Part shown: piece by piece, positions 24,284 through 32,696 of the stretch
Numbering within the stretch: position 1 is the first letter of the stretch
Layout of the letters: each line of letters starts with the position of its first letter
Source of the DNA: Pirellula sp.
Lineage (GTDB): Bacteria; Planctomycetota; Planctomycetia; Pirellulales; Pirellulaceae
Length of the DNA stretch: 35,745 nucleotides
Assembly: GCA_021300155.1 (NCBI GenBank)
Contig: JAJTID010000122.1
Coordinates: forward strand, 1-35,745
Direction: 5' to 3'
Notes under the pieces: model-generated
What the model was told of the DNA's origin: nothing
Seen by the model: only the letters and a program-made list of their open reading frames with translations
The model's database searches: none
Position numbers and translations under genes: made by a program

Positions 24284-24697
24284 GTGTTTTATCGGTCACT
24301 GGGATTATCGCGATGGCTTACAGCTTGGATGCTGATATGCTTTATTGCGCCCCAGGACGTTTGTTTGTCTTGCTTGGTCACGCGGCTGGCGGCGAGCGAT
24401 CGCGTGGAAGACACCTATTGCGATTGCTGCGGCGTTGTTGGTGCAATGGATGAGACTGGCGATGATTACGGATCGCCTATCCAAATTCCATATGATGATT
24501 CCAATTGCCCATCATGCATCATGAAGAGCATGGGGATTATTTTGAATCCTGCCGTTGAGGTCCAACGTCAGCCCGAAGAATTCAGTGCGTTCTCAGGCGT
24601 ACTGAGCTTCGAAGCAGTAGCTTTCGGTTGCAGACTTGTGGAATCCGCAAACAGCCCGCCTTCAGACTCGCATCAGGTCTTTCATCTGCGCATTTGA
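24284..24697 (+). CDS. Exported Cys-rich protein heading the third module
   Basis: This 137-residue protein starts at GTG 24284, with AAAGGA about 8 nt upstream. A hydrophobic N-terminal segment (about 8-24) is followed by DVCLSC at 25-30, YCDCC at 45-49, an acidic linker and NCPSCIM at 74-80, then a tail of about 55 residues without motifs. The pattern repeats that of the Cys-rich proteins at 10532, 14561 and 27080. It lies 69 nt before the outer-membrane factor gene. No family was recognised, and metal binding is inferred. Confidence 0.68.
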   Translation: MFYRSLGLSRWLTAWMLICFIAPQDVCLSCLVTRLAASDRVEDTYCDCCGVVGAMDETGDDYGSPIQIPYDDSNCPSCIMKSMGIILNPAVEVQRQPEEFSAFSGVLSFEAVAFGCRLVESANSPPSDSHQVFHLRI

Positions 24698-24766
24698 GCG
24701 GAGCCTCACTGTATCAACGTTTTATGGTGTGAGCGATTGTCTTGATGTTGGCTGGATGTGGACAAA

Positions 24767-26275
24767 ATGAAAAACAACCTCTTTTATTTAGCAGCCGCCT
24801 TGTTGGCCGGCTGCGGCGGATGCGCGTCAGATAACCATCGTCGATCAATGGATCGACGATCCACACATGCCTCGCATGTCACGCCGGCAGAAACCCAAAC
24901 GGCGATATCGAGAAGTGACCTATCGCCTTTGGCAGAACCGGCGGTGATACCAGCCAGTGGGTTGTTGGACGATAACGCTTCGGGCGAAGGCAACGCAGTG
25001 GTCGCAGCCGTGGATACGATTCCACAAAACACGCCGATCGAGCCGCCGTTGCCTACATCAAATGGCATGACGTTAGAGCAGTTAGTGACTCTTGCGCTCG
25101 ATAACAATCCCGCCGTGAAAGAGCTTGCGGCTACGACTCAAAAGGCGGCTGGATATCGAACACAGGTCGGCCTTTACGCGAACCCTACGGTCGGCTACCA
25201 GGGACAACAGCTTGCTGATCGTGGGACAGACCAACATACCATATTTGCTGAGCAAGAATTCGTAACTGCTGGAAAACTCGAGCTCAATCGTCGCGTTCAA
25301 AACGAAGCGTTGCGAGCTCAATTGCAAGAACTGGAAGCTCAAAAGCTGCGAGTGTCGACCGATATCCAGACTCTTTACTATCAGGCCCTTGGTTATCAAA
25401 AACAGCTTGACTTAATCAAGGAATTTCGCGCCTTGATGGACAAGGGTTTTGAGCTGGCTCAACAGCGATTGAAAGCGGCCGAAGGGTCGAAGATTGATGT
25501 TTTGCAAACCAAAGTCCAACGTAATGAGATTGATCTTGCATATCGACAAACCCAAGCTCGCTACGACGCAGCCTGGCGGGAAATCGCGGCAACTGCCGGT
25601 ATGCAAGGACTCACGCCAATGCCACTGGTCACCGAATTTCCATTGACGTCCGAAACGATGAGCTGGGATAGTGTGGCATCGACCATAGTTGCTTCCAGCC
25701 CAGAGTACGCAGCGTCCCAGGCTAGGATCAGCCAAGCACGGGCGGAACTCGCTCGACATGGAGTTCAAGCGGTGCCCAATGTTACGACTCAGTTTGGTGC
25801 AGGGTACGATAATGGCACGGACTCGGGCATGATGAACTTGCAAGTTGGCTTACCGATTCCAGTCTTTAATAAGAATCAAGGGAATATCGCAGCCGCAAGG
25901 GCAGAATACTGCCGAGCTGTGATGGAAGCCAAACGGATCGAGAATGCGATTCGAGCTAGGCTCGCCATCGTTTCAAGCGATTTCGAGACATCGTTGGAAG
26001 CGGTAAATGTTTATGGAGCGGACATTCTACCCGGTGCCAAAGAGGCTTTGACGCTCGCGGAAACGGCTTACAAAGCCGGCGAGATGGATTTCATCCAATT
26101 GTTGGTTGCGCGGCGAACGTACTTCGAATCGAATCTTCAGTATGTGAATGCTCAATCGCAACTTGCTTCGGCGCGAGCCAAAGTTGATGGCTTCGTTCTC
26201 TCAGGATCTTTGGACGCGGTTATCGATCGAAGCGGCAGTGATTCGCTTCGCGGATTGACGTTCGGACAGAAGTAG
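24767..26275 (+). CDS. TolC/CzcC-family outer-membrane efflux lipoprotein
   Basis: This 502-residue protein has lipobox LLAGC (Cys about 16), a low-complexity N-terminal spacer to about 100, then two outer-membrane-efflux repeats with long helices. The first repeat starts at LEQLVTLALDNNPAVKELAATTQKA-like sequence and the second includes ASSPEYAASQARISQARAEL. Glycine-rich strands (TTQFGAGYDNG, MMNLQVGLPIPV) fit the beta-barrel hairpins of TolC proteins. ATG 24767 is preferred to GTG 24758. It is the only outer-membrane factor in the window, although three RND pump/adaptor sets are present, so it may serve all three. Confidence 0.9.
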   Translation: MKNNLFYLAAALLAGCGGCASDNHRRSMDRRSTHASHVTPAETQTAISRSDLSPLAEPAVIPASGLLDDNASGEGNAVVAAVDTIPQNTPIEPPLPTSNGMTLEQLVTLALDNNPAVKELAATTQKAAGYRTQVGLYANPTVGYQGQQLADRGTDQHTIFAEQEFVTAGKLELNRRVQNEALRAQLQELEAQKLRVSTDIQTLYYQALGYQKQLDLIKEFRALMDKGFELAQQRLKAAEGSKIDVLQTKVQRNEIDLAYRQTQARYDAAWREIAATAGMQGLTPMPLVTEFPLTSETMSWDSVASTIVASSPEYAASQARISQARAELARHGVQAVPNVTTQFGAGYDNGTDSGMMNLQVGLPIPVFNKNQGNIAAARAEYCRAVMEAKRIENAIRARLAIVSSDFETSLEAVNVYGADILPGAKEALTLAETAYKAGEMDFIQLLVARRTYFESNLQYVNAQSQLASARAKVDGFVLSGSLDAVIDRSGSDSLRGLTFGQK

Positions 26276-26335
26276 TTGAAGGTTGAGCGTTGAAGGTTGA
26301 GGGCAAGGACGCGTCTCAGCTCTAAACCTTCAACT
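26274..26335. repeat. Heptad-period repeat and inverted repeat
   Basis: Immediately after the outer-membrane factor gene, the 14-bp unit GTTGAAGGTTGAG+C/G occurs twice in tandem (26275-26288, 26289-26302) and breaks down into four 7-nt units of the form GTTGARS. AGTTGAAGGTT (26274-26284) also pairs perfectly with AACCTTCAACT (26325-26335). The element may act as a terminator or be a repeat family of this genome. Related sequence appears within the third pump gene. Confidence 0.75.
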
Positions 26336-26451
26336 GTCAACTTGACGACATCAATGTCAAAGTGATGACGACCGTGATTGCAGAGAGTTGGCAATCGGCT
26401 ACGATTGAGCCAAAACACTTGCTTTTCAACAAATTTCTGGTTCATCGACGA

Positions 26452-26468
26452 TTGGTACGCCTCTTGCG
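26452..26468 (+). promoter_or_regulatory. Candidate sigma-54 promoter
   Basis: TTGGTACGCCTCTTGCG has the GG and GC elements of a -24/-12 promoter, with GG at 26454-26455, GC at 26466-26467 and exactly 10 nt between. It is close to the consensus TGGCACG-N4-TTGC. It lies about 70 nt before the Tyr/His-rich gene. A 7-bp hairpin TGGAAGC/GCTTCCA (26484-26505) follows in the putative leader. One match by eye could be chance. Confidence 0.45.
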
Positions 26469-26538
26469 ACTGATGCTAAGCACTGGAAGCGATTTCTTGC
26501 TTCCAACATCCCTTGGTGGTGCTTTGAGGAGCAATCGA

Positions 26539-26889
26539 ATGAAAACACTCTACGGTTTGGCGGTCTTTGGTTTGGTGTTGTTGTTCTCCACGACTGACGC
26601 GAAAGCTCAATATCCTTCGTACGGCGGCTATGGCCAAAGCTACGGCGGACATCACTGGCATGGTGATCATCACGTCTCGCTGCCGCAAAGCTATGTTCAA
26701 GGCTATGGTAATGGCATTTCAGCTTACGGCTTCAATAACTCGATTCCCCAGCAGTACAGCAGCAACTACGCCTACCCGCAGGCAGGCGTTCCTCAGGTTT
26801 CGTCGTTCTATTCCAACAACTATTACGTTCGCCCAACGTATTCCCATCACAGTTGGCATCCAGGGCATTACTTGTTCGGACACCACTAA
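26539..26889 (+). CDS. Secreted Tyr/Gly/His-rich protein
   Basis: This 116-residue protein has a signal peptide (about 1-23, ending AKAQ) and a mature part rich in Tyr, Gly, Ser and His (GGYGQSYGGHHWHGDHH, and a C-terminal HHSWHPGHYLFGHH). GAGGAG lies upstream of ATG 26539; the frame stays open further up without coding character. It contains no Cys. The composition is typical of flexible secreted or surface proteins and offers many His ligands for metal. A possible sigma-54 promoter lies upstream. No family was recognised. Confidence 0.8.
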   Translation: MKTLYGLAVFGLVLLFSTTDAKAQYPSYGGYGQSYGGHHWHGDHHVSLPQSYVQGYGNGISAYGFNNSIPQQYSSNYAYPQAGVPQVSSFYSNNYYVRPTYSHHSWHPGHYLFGHH

Positions 26890-26903
26890 GATTCGGAACA
26901 GAA

Positions 26904-26931
26904 AATGGGGAATTGAGAATGGGGAATTGAG
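26904..26931. repeat. Tandem 14-bp repeat
   Basis: AATGGGGAATTGAG occurs twice in perfect tandem (26904-26917, 26918-26931) and continues with GGAATTC. It has 7-nt sub-periodicity and lies in the 190-nt gap after the Tyr/His-rich gene, 15 nt past its stop. It is a second member of the heptad-period repeats seen at 26274 and 30211. Confidence 0.75.
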
Positions 26932-27079
26932 GAATTCGCTAAACGCCAATCAACGACAAGCACTCAACGTCCCAGATTTTGAGTCAATTTGCAGCCTTTG
27001 GCCGTCCGATCAATATAGCAGTCGTACGGTGGATTTGGTACGATCAGACGATCGAGTCGTTTACTTCAGAGACTAGTTT

Positions 27080-27568
27080 GTGTTCGCAGCAGCAATTCAT
27101 TACCTTACGCTCTTCGCCTTCTCCGTACATGCGGCGATGGGCTGCTGCGCTCACCACCATCATCATGCCGAGACTGATGCTTGCTATGCAGTCCATGCAC
27201 AGGGCGCTTGTCACCACGAGAATGATGACTCAAAGATCCAAATAGAGGCTGGAGGTCACGAAGGCTGTTGCCACCACGGGCAGATCGAAACTCATGGAAA
27301 TGAAGGTGACAATGAGCATCAAGATCAATCGCCCTGTGATGGTTCACACGATTGCGACGAACCAGGCTGCAACTTCATCGCTGCTACACCGGAAACGCTC
27401 GACGTCGTATCATCGTTCACCTGGGTAGTCGCTTACATCGGTGAGCAGTCGTTATTGTCCCAAAGCGTATTGGTTGGAAATACCTTTGGCGTCCAGCGAC
27501 GCGACCAATGCGTGTTGCCTGGGAGCTCACGTGTCCATTGCATTCTCATGCAATCCTGGCAGATTTGA
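27080..27568 (+). CDS. Exported Cys/His-rich protein before the third adaptor
   Basis: This 162-residue protein has a short hydrophobic N-terminus (about 1-19) followed by GCCAHHHHHAE, then further Cys/His groups (GACHHE, GCCHHG, PCDGSHDCDEPGC) up to about residue 97. A tail without motifs follows. It has about ten Cys and sixteen His in the middle part. The start is GTG 27080; the ribosome site is weak. Its layout matches the Cys-rich proteins at 10532, 14561 and 24284, with many His added. It precedes the adaptor-pump pair by 277 nt. The likely role is binding metal outside the cytoplasm. Confidence 0.72.
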   Translation: MFAAAIHYLTLFAFSVHAAMGCCAHHHHHAETDACYAVHAQGACHHENDDSKIQIEAGGHEGCCHHGQIETHGNEGDNEHQDQSPCDGSHDCDEPGCNFIAATPETLDVVSSFTWVVAYIGEQSLLSQSVLVGNTFGVQRRDQCVLPGSSRVHCILMQSWQI

Positions 27569-27845
27569 TTTCTTTCTATCGTTACAGTGCTCCTGATTTA
27601 GCTAGCCCACGCTAACTTTCGAGCGCTATCTTCGAAATCAGCAAGCTTGATCGTCCCGTGGACTTTCGTTCTGAATCACATTGATGCGGACGAGCCTTGG
27701 AGACGTCGTTCGAGCAAGTACAACCGTGAATTAGCTTTTCGCCAGTGCGATCGCTAGCCACGATTCAACAGATTCCATTTACAACCTGATGTCGTGTGAA
27801 CCGCGCCTTGGCACTCAGGAAATCTACGGCTAGGAGAAAAACCAA

Positions 27846-29351
27846 ATGAGATGGATTGTTGCCAGACTCAACACGAAGAAGACCCTAGGTATGGCCAGTG
27901 TTTTGGTGGTGATCGCCTTGGGAGCGACGTACTCACTATGGTGGCCGACTTTCTCAAGCTTCATCGATCGCACGCTACAGCAGCGGCGTGCCGTGAATGC
28001 ACCAGTTGATGAACATGCCGGCCATGACCATGGTGCTGAAGGTCACGAGGATCACGCTGGGCATGATCATGCTGCACACGACGAAAGCACGGCCCTCGAA
28101 TTGAACGCTCAATCGCTCAAAAATCTTGGGCTGTCCAGTGACTATTTGAAGCCAATCGAGCTCAGCGACTACAAACGCACGATAACGATCCCTGCTATCG
28201 TCGCCGCAAAGCCAGGACGAACACAAATTCGAGTTTCGTCACCGCTCAGTGGGGTGGTGACCCATGTTCATGCTGTTACTGGCGAAGCAGTTACTGCAGG
28301 GACTCTACTCTTTGAAGTCCGATTGACCTATGAAGATTTGGTCGACACGCAAACCCAGTTCCTTAAAACGCTTAGCGAGCTTGATGTCGAACGACGCGAG
28401 ATCGCCCGATTGGAAGAAGTGACCCAATCGGGAGCTATCTCGGCGAAGACTCTGCTAGAGCGAAAGTATTCAAGGGACAAAACGGAGTCGTCACTTGCCG
28501 CTACCCGTGAAGCACTCAAGCTTCACGGACTTTCTGCGGCACAGATCGCAACCATTGAAACCGAACGCAAATTACTTCGTGATCTTGCCATTGTGACCCC
28601 AGACATTGATTCACATGACAAGACCGAAGAAATGCGATTGAGTCGATTACCTTTCCGGCCTGTGTCGTTCCAAACCGAGCAAGCACGTCGACCGGACCTC
28701 ACGTCGCGCCCACTCATCATAGAGGACTTGAAGATCCAAAAAGGGCAAGGCGTGATGTCAGGCGAAATGCTTTGTTCTTTGTCCGATTTTTCGCAGCTCT
28801 ACATTGAGGGTCAGGCGTTTGAACAAGACGCACCGACAGTCACTCGAGCGGCACAGAATGGTTGGATGATCGATGCGATCGTTCAATCGACTTCAGGACA
28901 GGAAGTTGTCCAAGGACTAAAACTGGCTTTCGTCGGCAACTCAGTTGATCCAGCCACTCGAACGTTATCGTTCTTCGTTGAACTTCCCAATCAAATACTC
29001 CGCGATGATACCAATGCCGACGGCCAACGCTTTCTCACTTGGAAATTCCGGGTTGGACAAAGGCTTCAATTGCAAGTCCCAGTAGATGTCTGGAAAGACC
29101 AAATTGTTCTTCCAGTCGATGCAGTGGTGAAGGACGGAGCCGACTGGTATGCCTTTCAACAAAACGGAGATCACTTCGATCGAATCGCTGTGCATGTCAA
29201 GCATCGCGACCAATCCTCGGTAGTGATCGATAACGACGGCGTGCTCTTCCCTGGTGACGTTGTGGCTTTGCGAGCCGCCCATCAATTGCAGATGGCTCTC
29301 AAGAATAAATCAGGCGGTGGTGTTGATCCTCACGCCGGGCACAACCACTAG
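27846..29351 (+). CDS. RND periplasmic adaptor with His-rich linker
   Basis: This 501-residue CzcB/CusB-type adaptor has an N-terminal membrane helix (about 14-33), a His-rich linker with about nine His between 57 and 78 (EHAGHDHGAEGHEDHAGHDH), lipoyl halves (VSSPLSGVVTHVHAVTGEAV and, later, IIEDLKIQKGQGV), a helical hairpin (about 160-235), a beta-barrel and a membrane-proximal domain. It ends HAGHNH, so His groups lie at both ends. AGGAG precedes its ATG and the pump gene follows by 14 nt. The His groups are probably metal-collecting. Confidence 0.9.
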   Translation: MRWIVARLNTKKTLGMASVLVVIALGATYSLWWPTFSSFIDRTLQQRRAVNAPVDEHAGHDHGAEGHEDHAGHDHAAHDESTALELNAQSLKNLGLSSDYLKPIELSDYKRTITIPAIVAAKPGRTQIRVSSPLSGVVTHVHAVTGEAVTAGTLLFEVRLTYEDLVDTQTQFLKTLSELDVERREIARLEEVTQSGAISAKTLLERKYSRDKTESSLAATREALKLHGLSAAQIATIETERKLLRDLAIVTPDIDSHDKTEEMRLSRLPFRPVSFQTEQARRPDLTSRPLIIEDLKIQKGQGVMSGEMLCSLSDFSQLYIEGQAFEQDAPTVTRAAQNGWMIDAIVQSTSGQEVVQGLKLAFVGNSVDPATRTLSFFVELPNQILRDDTNADGQRFLTWKFRVGQRLQLQVPVDVWKDQIVLPVDAVVKDGADWYAFQQNGDHFDRIAVHVKHRDQSSVVIDNDGVLFPGDVVALRAAHQLQMALKNKSGGGVDPHAGHNH

Positions 29352-29365
29352 GAAGGAACCGATTC

Positions 29366-32300
29366 ATGTTAAATGCAGTTATAAGATTTGCACTCCAACA
29401 ACGTTTGCTTGTCATAGCCGTCTCCATTTTCTTGGTTGCGTTCGGCGCTTGGCAAACGATGCAGATGCCGATCGATGTTTTTCCGGACCTCAATCGTCCG
29501 CGAGTCGTCATCATGACAGAAGCGCTCGGGATGGCACCCGAGGAAGTTGAGTCACTGATTACGTTTCCTATCGAAACTACGATGAACGGGGCCAACGGTG
29601 TCGAAGCAGTGCGGAGTTCGTCGGGTGTTGGAATCTCAGTGGTTTATGTGGAGTTTGCCTACGGTACTGATATCTACACCGATCGCCAGATCGTTGCGGA
29701 ACGAATGCAGATGGTACAGGATCGTTTGCCACAAGGCATCCAGCCACAGCTTGCTCCGATCTCGTCGATCATGGGCCAAATCTTAATGCTCGGAATGTGG
29801 AGTGAAGATGGACAAGTCAAACCGCTCGAACTCCGCACTGCAGCAGACTGGACCGTGCGTCAAAGGCTTCTGACTATTCCTGGCGTGTCACAAGTTTTCA
29901 CGATGGGGGGCCAGCGAAAACAGTTTCAAGTGCTGGTTGATCCGGAGGCAATGACACGCTTCGGCGTAACGCTCGACCAAATCGAGCAAGCCGTTCGTGA
30001 AAGCAATGAGAATGGAACGGGTGGTTACCTCGATCGACAGGGACCCAGTGAACTCCTTGTCCGTTCACTTGGTCGCATCAGTTCGCTCTCTGATTTGGAA
30101 AACTTGCCAGTCACGATTCGAAACGGTAGACCAGTTCTCCTGTCCCAAGTTGCGAAAGTGCAAGAAGGAGCCCAGATTAAGCGAGGTGATAGTTCTTGCT
30201 TTGTTCGAAAGTTTGAGAGTTCAGTGTTGAATGATGAGAGTAAAACTTCCAACTCTGAACCCACAAGTTCCGGCGCTCGACTTTTCTCCGGTGGTCCGGC
30301 CGTTGTTCTGACCGTGAACAAGCAACCTGGTGCGGATACTCGACGCGTGACCGATGACGTGATGCGTGCGATTGAAGAGCTGAAGCCATCGCTTCCACCA
30401 GGAGTCCGAATTGAAGCAACGTACTCACAGAAGTCGTTTATCGAACGAGCGATCAAAAACGTCGAAGAGGCTCTTCGCGACGGCGTTATTCTGGTTGTTA
30501 TCATTCTGTTTCTATTCCTGATGAATATCCGCACTACCTTTATCACGCTCACAGCGATTCCACTCTCGCTATTCATGACGGCAATCGTGTTCGCAGTCTT
30601 TGGGCTGTCGATCAATACCATGACGCTCGGCGGCATAGCGGTCGCGATGGGGGAACTGGTCGATGATGCCATCGTCGACGTCGAAAACATCTTTAGACGC
30701 CTCAAGGAGAATCGACTGGCGGGAAATCCAGTCAATCCTTTGGTTGTCGTGTTCCGAGCGAGCGCCGAGGTGCGACGTTCGATCGTCTTCAGCACGATGA
30801 TCGTGATCTTAGTATTTTTGCCGTTGTTTGCATTGTCAGGTATGGAGGGCAAGTTGTTTGCACCACTCGGAGTTGCTTACATCGTTTCGATTCTGTCGTC
30901 GTTGGTTGTGTCGTTAACAGTGACACCCGTGCTCTCTTATTGGTTACTTGGATCAAGCACAAGCAAGGCTCACGAGTCGGATGGGTTTGTGCTGCGTGGC
31001 TTCAAATGGCTCGGCGAGCGAATCATTCGATTCAGTCTTGCTTTCCCCTATCTGAACTTGGGAATCACGTTATTGCTCGTCGCGATAGCTGGCTTATTCT
31101 TATCGCGATTAGAACGCGACTTCTTACCACCCTTCAATGAAGGAACGATCCAGCTCAATGTCGTTCTGCCGCCGGGTACTTCGCTAGCAGCATCGAATGA
31201 AATCTCACGCACGGTCGAGCAATCGCTCATGGCGATCGAAGACGTGCAGCGATTTGTGCGTCGAACTGGTCGGGCGGAACTGGACGAACATGCGGAAGGG
31301 GTCAACATGAGCGAAATGCTCATTGAGCTTGATCCAAAATCGCCTCGTTCGAGAGAAGAGCAGCTCAATGAAATTCGTACAGCGATGGAAAATATACCTG
31401 GAATTGTAACCGCTGTCGAGCAACCGATCGCGCACTTGATCTCACACATGCTCTCGGGCGTCAAGGCGCAAGTAGGAATCAAGATCTATGGTGACGATCT
31501 AGACTTGCTTCGCCAAAAAGCCGAAGCGGTAAAAGCGAAAATGCAAAACGTACCTGGCGTGACCGATCTTTTGATTGAACCGCAAGTCATCATTCCACAG
31601 CTAAGGATTGAGCTAAACCGTGCGGCCCTCACACAGTACGGAATCAGTGCTGCAAAAGTCAATGATTATGTGCAAACAGCTATGAATGGAGCAGTGGTCT
31701 CCGAAGTGCTCGACGGGATGCGAACATTTGATTTAGTCGTCCGCATGAAAGACGAGGTTCGCGAAGATATCGAGGGCCTCAAGCGACTTGCGATCCACCT
31801 GCCTGAAGGCGGAACTGTTCCATTGGGAAGTCTTGCCAACATCTACGAATCGGGCGGACCGAATACCGTTAATCGCGAAAACGTGCGGCGGCGAGTGGTG
31901 ATCCAGTGCAACGTCAAGGATCGCGGCGTCGTCGATGTCGTTAAGGATATTCAAACAGCGATTCAGCCAGTCGTCGCGACTTTACCTGCGGGATACTATC
32001 CGACCTACGAAGGGCAGTTTCAGAGCCAAAAGTCGGCAAGTCAGATGATCGGCATCCTGTTCGCCGTTGCTCTCATCGGAGTATTCCTGGTTCTCTACAC
32101 GCTGTTCCGATCGGTCAATCTGGCGCTGCAAGTCATGGCAGCGCTACCGATGGCTTTTATTGGCTCGGTTGCGGCGCTCGTCTGGACAGGTCAAACGGTC
32201 ACGATCGCGGCCATGGTTGGATTTATCTCTCTCGCAGGTATTGCGTCGCGTAACGGAGTGCTGTTGCTGCAACATTACTTACACCTAGTCGAGTTCGAGG

Positions 32301-32611
32301 GCGAAAGCTTTAGCAAGCCGATGATCGTTCGCGCTGGGCTTGAGCGATTGGCTCCCGTGCTCATGACCGCTTTGACGGCGGGCATTGCTTTGGTGCCACT
32401 TGTTCTTGCAGCGGGCGAACCTGGTAAAGAAATTCTCTATCCCGTAGCTACGGTCATTTTGGGTGGAGTCATTAGTTCAACGATGTTGGATTTCTTCGTT
32501 CATCCAGCATTGTTTTGGTTGTTTGGACTGCGATCGGCTGAACAAGTCGTTCGCAGCTCCAAGCAACGCATTGAGTTGAACGAGGAATCAGAGGCAGCCA
32601 AGACGCATTAG
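29366..32611 (+). CDS. CzcA/CusA-family RND metal efflux pump with repeat-derived insert
   Basis: This 1081-residue pump is of the same subtype as the first one, with LVDDAIVDVEN near residues 431-441 and a matching N-terminus (NRPRVVIMTEALGMAPEEVE). AAGGA precedes its ATG. In the first periplasmic loop, residues about 280-308 form an extra Ser/Asn-rich segment not seen in the second pump. It stands at the site where the first pump has its His-rich insert. The DNA of this segment (30211-30260) has a 7-nt period and an inverted repeat, like intergenic repeats of the window. The substrate ion is not readable from the sequence. Confidence 0.92.
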   Translation: MLNAVIRFALQQRLLVIAVSIFLVAFGAWQTMQMPIDVFPDLNRPRVVIMTEALGMAPEEVESLITFPIETTMNGANGVEAVRSSSGVGISVVYVEFAYGTDIYTDRQIVAERMQMVQDRLPQGIQPQLAPISSIMGQILMLGMWSEDGQVKPLELRTAADWTVRQRLLTIPGVSQVFTMGGQRKQFQVLVDPEAMTRFGVTLDQIEQAVRESNENGTGGYLDRQGPSELLVRSLGRISSLSDLENLPVTIRNGRPVLLSQVAKVQEGAQIKRGDSSCFVRKFESSVLNDESKTSNSEPTSSGARLFSGGPAVVLTVNKQPGADTRRVTDDVMRAIEELKPSLPPGVRIEATYSQKSFIERAIKNVEEALRDGVILVVIILFLFLMNIRTTFITLTAIPLSLFMTAIVFAVFGLSINTMTLGGIAVAMGELVDDAIVDVENIFRRLKENRLAGNPVNPLVVVFRASAEVRRSIVFSTMIVILVFLPLFALSGMEGKLFAPLGVAYIVSILSSLVVSLTVTPVLSYWLLGSSTSKAHESDGFVLRGFKWLGERIIRFSLAFPYLNLGITLLLVAIAGLFLSRLERDFLPPFNEGTIQLNVVLPPGTSLAASNEISRTVEQSLMAIEDVQRFVRRTGRAELDEHAEGVNMSEMLIELDPKSPRSREEQLNEIRTAMENIPGIVTAVEQPIAHLISHMLSGVKAQVGIKIYGDDLDLLRQKAEAVKAKMQNVPGVTDLLIEPQVIIPQLRIELNRAALTQYGISAAKVNDYVQTAMNGAVVSEVLDGMRTFDLVVRMKDEVREDIEGLKRLAIHLPEGGTVPLGSLANIYESGGPNTVNRENVRRRVVIQCNVKDRGVVDVVKDIQTAIQPVVATLPAGYYPTYEGQFQSQKSASQMIGILFAVALIGVFLVLYTLFRSVNLALQVMAALPMAFIGSVAALVWTGQTVTIAAMVGFISLAGIASRNGVLLLQHYLHLVEFEGESFSKPMIVRAGLERLAPVLMTALTAGIALVPLVLAAGEPGKEILYPVATVILGGVISSTMLDFFVHPALFWLFGLRSAEQVVRSSKQRIELNEESEAAKTH
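30211..30260. repeat. Heptad-period repeat inside a pump gene
   Basis: The stretch reads in 7-nt steps as GTTTGAG-AGTTCAG-TGTTGAA-TGATGAG, and GTTCAGTGTTG (30219-30229) pairs with CAACTCTGAAC (30250-30260) with one mismatch. It resembles the intergenic repeat at 26274-26335 but lies in frame within the RND gene, where it encodes a Ser/Asn-rich loop. Confidence 0.65.
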
Positions 32612-32639
32612 CGTCCGTTTGGTTCGAATATTCCTAAAA

Positions 32640-32660
32640 CCGCGTGCTGTCGCACTGCGG
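32640..32660 (+). repeat. Intercistronic hairpin between pump and repeat protein
   Basis: CCGC-GTGC (32640-32647) pairs with GCAC-T-GCGG (32652-32660) around a TGTC loop, with one bulged T. The GC-rich stem stands in the 85-nt gap between the pump gene and the next gene. It could stabilise mRNA ends or partly terminate transcription. No T-run follows. Confidence 0.5.
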
Positions 32661-32696
32661 CAGATTCAAATAGTTTCACAAAAAAGGATTGCAGAA

